From assembly GCF_035944375.1 (NCBI RefSeq), contig NZ_DASZBE010000027.1: DNA of 64,000 nucleotides. One strand, given 5' to 3'. The stretch's first letter is position 1. Each line of letters starts with the position of its first letter. This document shows positions 32,204 through 38,324 of the stretch, piece by piece. Origin of the DNA: Allobosea sp035944375. Lineage in GTDB: Bacteria > Pseudomonadota > Alphaproteobacteria > Rhizobiales > Beijerinckiaceae. The notes under the pieces are model-generated. The model made no database searches. It had not been told where the DNA came from and saw nothing but the letters and a program-made list of their open reading frames with translations. The translations under genes were made by a program, and so were the position numbers.

Positions 32204-33385
32204 TCAGCCACGTGCCCGCGCCGCCAGGAGGCGTGTCAGGAGGCCGGCCACCCGGCCCGCGCCATCGAGATCGATCGTCGGGCGCGCAGGCGCCTCGCAG
32301 GCCAGCGCGGCGGTGACCGCGGCCGCCAGATCGGCGGGACGGGCCGGCTGCGGGCCCGACAGCCTCAGGCAGCGCGCCAATCCCGCCTTTTCCATCGCCT
32401 CGGCCCGGATCGCCTGCTCCGTCTCGGCGCCCTCGTCGAAGGGCACGACGATCGCCGGCCGCCCCGCCGCGACGAGGTCGAGCACCGTGTTGTAGCCGGC
32501 CTGGCTGATCGACAGTGCCGAGCGCGCCAGCAGGGCCGGAAAATCCGCTCGCGCGCGCTCGACCGTGACGTTGGGCGAGGCTGATTGCCGCAGTGCGGCG
32601 AAATCGCTCTCCGCCACGCCCTGGCCGACGAGAATGCGCCAGCGACGCGAGGGCTCGCAAAGCCGCGCTGCCCCGAGGCAGAGCCGAAACAGCGGCAGCG
32701 CCGCCGCCGAACCGCCGCCCGAGACGACGACCTCGCCTGCGCCCTCCCCGCCGGCCGATGCGAGTGCAGTCACCGGCGGCGGCGCCAGATAGCCCGTATA
32801 GTGCAGCCGCGCCGCCAGGGCCGGCGAAACCGGCCAGGAGGCCTCCAGCGGCAGGAAGCTCCGGTCCCCATGGACGAGGACGCCGTCGAACAGGCAGGAC
32901 AGACGCTGCTCCGCCTCCGCGATCCGGTCGGGGCGCGGCGTCACCAGCACGTCGCGCACCGAGGCCAGCACCAGCGCAGACGGATTGGCAGCCTTCGCAG
33001 CGGTGATCAGCGTCAGGAATTCCTCCGCCAGTTGCCGGCGGCCGAAGGGGAAATGCTCGGTCACGACGACATCGGGCTTCAGCGTCGTCGCCAGCGCGGC
33101 GAGCATGGCCCGGCGCCGCGCCAGCCGGCCCGCCTCGATCGGGGTGCTCGCCTCGTCCAGCAGATTGCGGAAGTCCAGCCCCTCGACCTTGACCGGGGGC
33201 AGTTGCACGAAGGCGAAGGCCTCGCCCGTCATGTCGCGCAGCGGCATCCCGCCGCTCGCCAGCGTCACGGCGAAGCCAGCCTCGGCCAGGGCCCGCGCCA
33301 GCTGCGCCGCCCGCACCAGATGGCCGCTGCCGAGCAGATGCGTCACCGCGATCAGGACGCGCGCTGGCTCCCCCGCGACACTCAC
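32204..33385 (-). CDS. MurG-like GT-B glycosyltransferase
   Basis: This 393-residue protein has an N-terminal 'VLIAVTHLLGSGHLVRAAQLARALAEAG' (the glycine-rich GxGHxxR loop of GT28/MurG-like enzymes), a middle 'LHYTGYLA', and a C-terminal nucleotide-sugar-binding half with 'VVVSGGGSAAA', 'ARSALSISQAGYNTVLDLVAAGRPAIVVPF' and 'EQAIRAEAMEKAGLA'. It should transfer a sugar from a nucleotide donor. The protein at 49839-51122 has the same fold. It is the last gene of the operon 35282 to 32204, overlapping its neighbour by ATGA. The acceptor is unknown. Confidence 0.82.
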   Translation of the reverse strand: MSVAGEPARVLIAVTHLLGSGHLVRAAQLARALAEAGFAVTLASGGMPLRDMTGEAFAFVQLPPVKVEGLDFRNLLDEASTPIEAGRLARRRAMLAALATTLKPDVVVTEHFPFGRRQLAEEFLTLITAAKAANPSALVLASVRDVLVTPRPDRIAEAEQRLSCLFDGVLVHGDRSFLPLEASWPVSPALAARLHYTGYLAPPPVTALASAGGEGAGEVVVSGGGSAAALPLFRLCLGAARLCEPSRRWRILVGQGVAESDFAALRQSASPNVTVERARADFPALLARSALSISQAGYNTVLDLVAAGRPAIVVPFDEGAETEQAIRAEAMEKAGLARCLRLSGPQPARPADLAAAVTAALACEAPARPTIDLDGAGRVAGLLTRLLAARARG

Positions 33386-34623
33386 GGCGCGAGCCCCGCC
33401 GAGGCGCGCAGCCGCGCCGCGATCCCGTCCAGCCCCGCCGCAGCCGAGAACGCGCTCGTCAACCGGGCCAGCGCCGCATGGCCGAGCGCGTCCCGCCGCT
33501 CCGGCGCCTTGGCGAGCGCGGCCAGCGCCCCGGCCAGGGCCGCGACATCGCCGGGCGGCACCAGCAGCCCCTCGACGCCATCGCGCACGAACTCCGGAAT
33601 CCCGGCGAAATCGGTCGCGACAATCGGCAGGGCCTGGCTCGCCGCCTCCATCACCACATTGGGCAGCCCGTCGCGGTCGCCATCGCCGGCCTTGCGCGAG
33701 GGCAGCACGAAGAGATCCGCCTCGCGCAGCGCGGCGATGACATCCCCCTGCGCCTTCGGCCCGGCCCAGGTCACGCGCTCCCCGAGCCCCAGCGCTATGG
33801 CCTGCGCCTGCAGCGCCTTCAGCCTCTCGCCGCCACCGATATGCGTCAGCCGCCAGTGCAGCCCGGCCGGCAGCCGCGCCAGCGCCGCCAGCAGATCGTC
33901 AAAACCCTTCTTCTCGACCGCCCGGCCGATCGTGACGATGCGAACCGGGTCAGCCGGGTCGCTCCCGTCGCGCAGCGGGCGCGGCGGCGGCGCCGGAAAG
34001 CGGCCGAGATCGAGCCCATGATAGACCAGCGCGACCTTGTCGGGCCGGTCGGCCAGGCGCTGCAATTCGCGGTGGCCGTCCTGCGTGCAGGTGACGCCCC
34101 ATGCGGCGTCCGCGATCTTCTCGCGCTTCTCCCAGTCCGGCGTCGTCCAGATGTCCTTGGCATGGGCGGAGAACGACCAGCCGATGCCGCGCAGCAGCGC
34201 CGCGTAGCGGATCACCGAAGCCGGCGTGTGCAGGTAATGGACGTGGAGATGCGCGGTTCCGGCCGGCAGTTCGCGGGCCATGACGCAGGCCTGGCCGAAG
34301 CGGCGCAGGCGGTTGCGCGTGCGATCACGGGCGATGTCGCGCAGAAGGACCGGCAGCAGCCGCAATAGGCTGGGCCGCATCAGCGCGCCGAGCACGCCGC
34401 GCAGCACACGCCCCGGCTCCTCGTGCAGATATTCCGGCAGATAGCGCACCGGCGCGCTGATCTTTTCGTGCATCAGGTGGCGCGCGGCATCGGTCGGGCG
34501 CCGCAGCGACCAGATCGCGAAGGGCAGGCCGCGCTGCTGCAGGCCGAGCAGCTCCTGCGCGATGAAGGTCTCCGACAGGCGCGGATAGCCCTTCATGGCA
34601 ATGGCGATACAGGGTTCCCTCAT
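33382..34623 (-). CDS. GT4 family glycosyltransferase
   Basis: This 413-residue GT-B enzyme has 'YPRLSETFIAQELLGLQQRG' (the start seen in colanic-acid-type GTs), 'WSFSAHAKDIW', 'GVTCTQDGHRELQRLA', 'VYHGLDLGRF', 'IVTIGRAVEKKGFDDLLAALA' and the donor-binding 'ADLFVLPSRKAGDGDRDGLPNVVMEAASQALPIVATDFAGIPEFV' (EX7E-like). It adds a sugar to a lipid- or polymer-linked acceptor at the inner membrane. Its ATG overlaps the stop of the upstream methyltransferase-like gene and its stop overlaps the start of the MurG-like gene. Confidence 0.9.
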   Translation of the reverse strand: MREPCIAIAMKGYPRLSETFIAQELLGLQQRGLPFAIWSLRRPTDAARHLMHEKISAPVRYLPEYLHEEPGRVLRGVLGALMRPSLLRLLPVLLRDIARDRTRNRLRRFGQACVMARELPAGTAHLHVHYLHTPASVIRYAALLRGIGWSFSAHAKDIWTTPDWEKREKIADAAWGVTCTQDGHRELQRLADRPDKVALVYHGLDLGRFPAPPPRPLRDGSDPADPVRIVTIGRAVEKKGFDDLLAALARLPAGLHWRLTHIGGGERLKALQAQAIALGLGERVTWAGPKAQGDVIAALREADLFVLPSRKAGDGDRDGLPNVVMEAASQALPIVATDFAGIPEFVRDGVEGLLVPPGDVAALAGALAALAKAPERRDALGHAALARLTSAFSAAAGLDGIAARLRASAGLAP

Positions 34624-35282
34624 CGCCGGCCGATCAGCATGAAGCGGGTATAGTTCTTCGTCGGCAGCGCCCCGGCGAAGAGCGTCTCCGACAGGCCGGC
34701 CTGCGCCTGGAACGCCTCCAGCGAGGGCACGCAGCTGCGATGGTCGGGCTCGCGGACATAGTCGTTCGACTGCAGCAGCAGCGGCAGCCCCCGCGGCAGC
34801 GCGGCGAGCCAGCCCGGCACGTCCGCCAGATGCTCGCAGCTCGTATTGATCACCAGGCCGGGCTTCGGTTGCTGGGCGGCGAAATCCAGCGTCGTCATGT
34901 CCGCCGTCAGGGCGCTGAAGCGCCCGTTGGCGACATGGCGGCGGTTCAGCCGCTCGGCGACATCAGCGCAAGCCGGGTCGAGATCGACGCTGACGACAGC
35001 GGGAATGGCCAGCCTCTGATCCTCGAGCAGCAGCGCGCCCAGCACGCCGTACCAGGCGCCGAGCACCCAGACCGGGCCGTCGGGCCGCGGCAGAACCTCC
35101 GCCAGCGCATCGACGAGCCAGCGCTTCGAGGCGATCTGCTTGTGGTTGAAGGCGATCCAGAGATCGGGTGGCATCCCGTCGGCGACGAGGCGCGCGAGAT
35201 CGCCGACGACGCTGTTGCCGGTCAGGGCTGCGACGCCGCGCAGAATGTCATAGAAGGCGTCGGGCGGCGCGTCGGACGTCAT
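34620..35282 (-). CDS. class I SAM-dependent methyltransferase-like protein
   Basis: This 220-residue protein has a nucleotide-binding-like segment 'GPVWVLGAWYGVLGALLLED', then 'VVSVDLDPACADVAERLNRRH' (acidic loop binding the SAM ribose) and 'LVINTSCEHLADVPGWLAAL'. No catalytic signature is evident, so methyl transfer is inferred. It is the first gene of the glycosyltransferase operon. Its ATG (35282-35280) lies on top of the start codon of the divergent gene at 35281, giving overlapping divergent starts; the ribosome binding site is weak. Confidence 0.75.
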   Translation of the reverse strand: MTSDAPPDAFYDILRGVAALTGNSVVGDLARLVADGMPPDLWIAFNHKQIASKRWLVDALAEVLPRPDGPVWVLGAWYGVLGALLLEDQRLAIPAVVSVDLDPACADVAERLNRRHVANGRFSALTADMTTLDFAAQQPKPGLVINTSCEHLADVPGWLAALPRGLPLLLQSNDYVREPDHRSCVPSLEAFQAQAGLSETLFAGALPTKNYTRFMLIGRR

Positions 35283-35910
35283 GTTGTTTCGGAAACGGGG
35301 ATCGAAGGTGGCGGGACCATATGCAAGCGCGCCCGCAAAGGCCAGCGGGGCCGGCCCGGCTGCGGACGCCCTCGCCGGCACCCGCCTGCCGCATCTCGCG
35401 AGCCCGGCGGCGGCGCTGCGGCAGGTGCTGGCGGCCCATGCGGTGCGCCACTGCCCCCATGTCCTGGAGATCGGCGGCGCCGGTCTCCCGATCACCGGCT
35501 TCCTGACGCACCAGCCCGCCAGCGTGACGGTGGTGGACCCGAAGATCCCCGCCCATGAAGCCGATGCGCTCAACGGCGTACCCTGCCGGCTGCGCCACAT
35601 CGCCGCCAAGCTGCAGGAGGTCGCGCTCGCGCCGCCCGGTCCCTATGCGCTGGTCCTGCTCGGCCTCTCGCTCAAGCCCTTCGGCCGCCGGGGCGCGGTG
35701 TCGCCCGAACTGCTCGCATTGGCGGCGGGCGCCACGGTTCTGGTGATCGACTACGCGCTGGAACTGGAGCGGGCGCAGGGGCAGATCGGCGCCCTCACCG
35801 GAACGCGGACAGACGCTCCGGCGATCGACCTCTCCCTGACGATCCATGACGAAGCGCTGCGGGCGGCCGGCTTCGACCGCAGGCGCTTCCTCGTCTACGG
35901 CGCCGCCTGA
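35281..35910 (+). CDS. methyltransferase-fold hypothetical protein
   Basis: This 209-residue protein has 'CPHVLEIGGAGLPITGFL', 'SVTVVDPKIPAHEADALNGVPCRLRHI', and 'YALVLLGLSLKPFG', the layout of a Rossmann methyltransferase with a degenerate GxGxG loop. No catalytic motif is visible. The ATG at 35281 overlaps the start of the divergent minus-strand gene; a GTG at 35308 with GGGGA nearby is an alternative that would remove the overlap. It faces the cyclase gene tail to tail. Role unknown, perhaps related to the glycan genes. Confidence 0.65.
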   Translation: MLFRKRGSKVAGPYASAPAKASGAGPAADALAGTRLPHLASPAAALRQVLAAHAVRHCPHVLEIGGAGLPITGFLTHQPASVTVVDPKIPAHEADALNGVPCRLRHIAAKLQEVALAPPGPYALVLLGLSLKPFGRRGAVSPELLALAAGATVLVIDYALELERAQGQIGALTGTRTDAPAIDLSLTIHDEALRAAGFDRRRFLVYGAA

Positions 35911-35929
35911 AGCAGAGGCGGCCCCTGCA

Positions 35930-37858
35930 TCAGGCTCCGGCGTCGTCCGGGGGCGCGGCCTTCTTCGACGAAGCCTTCCGACGCGGCTTGCGCGCGATCG
36001 GAGCCGCACCCTCGGCCACCGCTTCGGCGGCGGGCGCCTCCGACGGCATCGGCGCCGTCACGGCAGCCTCCAGCACGGCGAGGCCTCCGGCCCCCGCCGG
36101 CTCATCGACCGGCTCGGGGGCCACCTCGGGTGCTTCCTCGAAGACGGCCGCTGCCGTCACGCGGTCGTCCCGCTCGTCCGCCAGCTCCGGCGCGCTGGCG
36201 AAGCCGACCGCATTGAGCGGCTTCTCCCGGCCGCGGATCGTGATCTTGAGCGCGGTCGTGCCGCGATAGCTGCGGCCGCTGGCGCGGATCGTATCCTCCG
36301 AGACCAGAATGTCGGCGAGCACCCGTCGCGTGGCGAGTTCGAGCTGCGCCGCCACCGCCACGGTCTCGCCGACCGTGATGTCGCGCCGCCCCAGGCTGTC
36401 GTTCTCGACCGCACCGGTGATCGCCTGCCCGCTATGGATGCCGATGCCGATGCGCAACGGCAGCGGCAGCGCCGCCCCGAATTCACGGTTCAGCGCCTCG
36501 ACGGCGCGGACGATGTCGGCGGCGGCCGCGATGGCCGTCTGGGCGCTGCGCGCGGGCGTGCCCTCGAGCCCGAACACCGCCATGAAGCCGTCGCCATAGA
36601 AGGCGTCGATCCGGCCGCCATGGGCGGTGATCGCCTGCGCCATCTCGTCGAAGAACCGGTTGAGGAGCCCGATCAGTTCCTGCGGCAATTGCCGCGCCGA
36701 AAGGGCCGAAAACGCGCGCAGATCGGCCACGACGACGGTAAGGCCGCGCTTGCCGATGTTGCCGTCGGTCTCGATCTGGCCGGGGGTGGTCGGGTTCAGG
36801 CGCGAGGCGAGCAGGATCTGCACCTGGAGATCGTCGCGCGGCCGGATCTGACAGGCGAGCCGCACCCTGTCTGGTGCCGCGATCCGCCGCAGCAGCTTCG
36901 CCTCGTTGGGCCCCGGCGGCGGCAGGCCGTCGCCGCCGTCGAGGACCAGCACGCGGCAAGTGGCGCAGCGGGCCCGCCCGCCGCAGAGCGCGGCATGGGG
37001 GATCCCGAACCGCCGGAACATCTCCAGCACCGTCGCGCCGGGCGCGAGCTTGCGCACACCGTGGCCGACGAAGCGAACGGTGATCTGCCGCGTCGTCCGC
37101 ACCCGGATCTCTCGAATGCCGACGAAGGCGACGAAACAGCCGACGAGCCCGTAGAAGACCGTCTTCGCCCAGGTCACGTTCTGGTTGAACATCACGATCT
37201 GCGCGTCGGTCGCCACCTCGGGCGCCATCGCCATCTGCCCGGCCTCGCGCCCGCCCACGGCGAACCCGATCAGGGCGAGAATCGGGATCAGCACCGCGAG
37301 CAGCAGGAAGGGGTCGCGCCAGCGCTGGTAGCCGTCGCGCGAGCGCAGCGTGAAATGCAGCCCGATGATGCCATGGACCCAGACCAGCAGCAGTAGCAGC
37401 GACTGTGTCGCGGCCAGTCCGGGCCAGAGCCGTCGCAGCACCGCCCGGTAACTCTCGTCGAGATGGAAGAAGCTGCCCATCACGCGGGTCCCGACGATGT
37501 GGTCGATCAGGAACAGCGGGATAGCGAGCCCGAGCGCGATCTGCAGCATCTCGCGCGCCGGCATCTTGAAGGTGCGCCGCTGCGCCACCCGCACCAACGC
37601 GAAGAAGGGGTGGACGATCAGCGCCCCGTAGAGCGCCACCGTCCCGGCCCAGGAGTGCCAGAGCCAGTAGCGCCACTCCTGCACATGCTCCATCGCAGCT
37701 ACGCCGGCGATTCCGGCGGCGTGATTGAGAAAATGCGTGGTCGCGAAGAAGAGCAGGATCATGCCCGAGGCAAAGCGAATGTCGCGGCTCCAGGACGAAA
37801 CCTGCCCCATGCCGGCGCCCATCGCCGCGCGTCGTCCCGCCGCCTGCTGCAGGCTCAT
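35930..37858 (-). CDS. membrane heme-b-like / [2Fe-2S] ferredoxin / class III nucleotide cyclase fusion
   Basis: This 642-residue protein has about six membrane helices (roughly residues 27-240) with histidines at 42, 46, 83, 120, 162 and 168, resembling the heme-b anchor of succinate dehydrogenase. Next is a ferredoxin domain (about 255-350) with Cys292-X5-Cys298-X2-Cys301 and Cys336. A class III cyclase domain follows (about 374-540) with metal-binding Asp379 and Asp423 ('VVVADLRAF', 'FYGDGFMAVFG'). A disordered Ala/Pro/Glu and basic C-tail ends it. As I recall, the Sinorhizobium CyaC cyclase has a comparable redox-sensing membrane part. It is 16 bases after the CNBD gene. The start at 37858 is a choice among several. 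Confidence 0.85.
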   Translation of the reverse strand: MSLQQAAGRRAAMGAGMGQVSSWSRDIRFASGMILLFFATTHFLNHAAGIAGVAAMEHVQEWRYWLWHSWAGTVALYGALIVHPFFALVRVAQRRTFKMPAREMLQIALGLAIPLFLIDHIVGTRVMGSFFHLDESYRAVLRRLWPGLAATQSLLLLLVWVHGIIGLHFTLRSRDGYQRWRDPFLLLAVLIPILALIGFAVGGREAGQMAMAPEVATDAQIVMFNQNVTWAKTVFYGLVGCFVAFVGIREIRVRTTRQITVRFVGHGVRKLAPGATVLEMFRRFGIPHAALCGGRARCATCRVLVLDGGDGLPPPGPNEAKLLRRIAAPDRVRLACQIRPRDDLQVQILLASRLNPTTPGQIETDGNIGKRGLTVVVADLRAFSALSARQLPQELIGLLNRFFDEMAQAITAHGGRIDAFYGDGFMAVFGLEGTPARSAQTAIAAAADIVRAVEALNREFGAALPLPLRIGIGIHSGQAITGAVENDSLGRRDITVGETVAVAAQLELATRRVLADILVSEDTIRASGRSYRGTTALKITIRGREKPLNAVGFASAPELADERDDRVTAAAVFEEAPEVAPEPVDEPAGAGGLAVLEAAVTAPMPSEAPAAEAVAEGAAPIARKPRRKASSKKAAPPDDAGA

Positions 37859-37874
37859 GCCGAGGCCCTGATCG

Positions 37875-38324
37875 TCAATGCACCTTCTCCGCATGTAGCG
37901 TCATGTCGGCGAGGCGATAGAGCCGCGACGCCAGGTCTTTCGTCAGCGCGAGGCTGAAATCCGGCACCGTCTCGAGCAGTTCGAAGAACAGGTCCTTCGG
38001 CAGGCGCAGCGCCGCCACATCCGTCTTGGCGGTCACCGCCCCGACGAAGTTACCCCCGGATAGGAGTGGCACGTCGCCGATAAGGCTGCTGAAGCTGAGC
38101 GGCAGCCTCGGCCCGGTGCCGTCGGGCCCGAGGTGGGAGATCTCGAGTTGGCCATGGAGGATGACGAAGACCCCGTCGGGCGCCTCACCCTCGGCGATGA
38201 TCTGCATGCCCGCCTCGAAATGCAGCTTCTCGCCCATCAGCGCCACGAGCTTGAGCCGCGGCTGCGGCAGCGTCCGGAACAGCGGAAGCTGCCTCAGGCA
38301 GGCGAGGTCGGCTTCCAGTGTCAT
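37875..38324 (-). CDS. cyclic nucleotide-binding domain protein
   Basis: This 149-residue protein is a lone CNBD without an HTH: 'LRQLPLFRTLPQPRLKLVALMGEKLHFEAGMQIIAEGEAPDGVFVILHGQLEI' is the first half, 'LSFSSLIGDVPLLSGG' the region holding the phosphate-binding cassette, then 'FVGAVTAKTDVAALRLPKDLFFELL'. The canonical Arg of the cassette (FGE-x-ALL-x-xxPRxA) is not clearly conserved here ('IGDVPLLSGGNFVGAV'), so ligand binding is uncertain. It overlaps the ABC-like gene by four bases and precedes the cyclase, consistent with a cyclase/receptor pair. Confidence 0.85.
   Translation of the reverse strand: MTLEADLACLRQLPLFRTLPQPRLKLVALMGEKLHFEAGMQIIAEGEAPDGVFVILHGQLEISHLGPDGTGPRLPLSFSSLIGDVPLLSGGNFVGAVTAKTDVAALRLPKDLFFELLETVPDFSLALTKDLASRLYRLADMTLHAEKVH

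Noticed and set aside
32024..32204. Cobalamin riboswitch upstream of cobS
   Set aside because: I looked for a B12-box-like motif and the typical folded leader and saw neither.
31038..32660. Longer version of CobS starting far upstream (540 codons)
   Set aside because: The extra 212 codons are Arg-rich nonsense; the conserved protein starts at 32024 with a Shine-Dalgarno.
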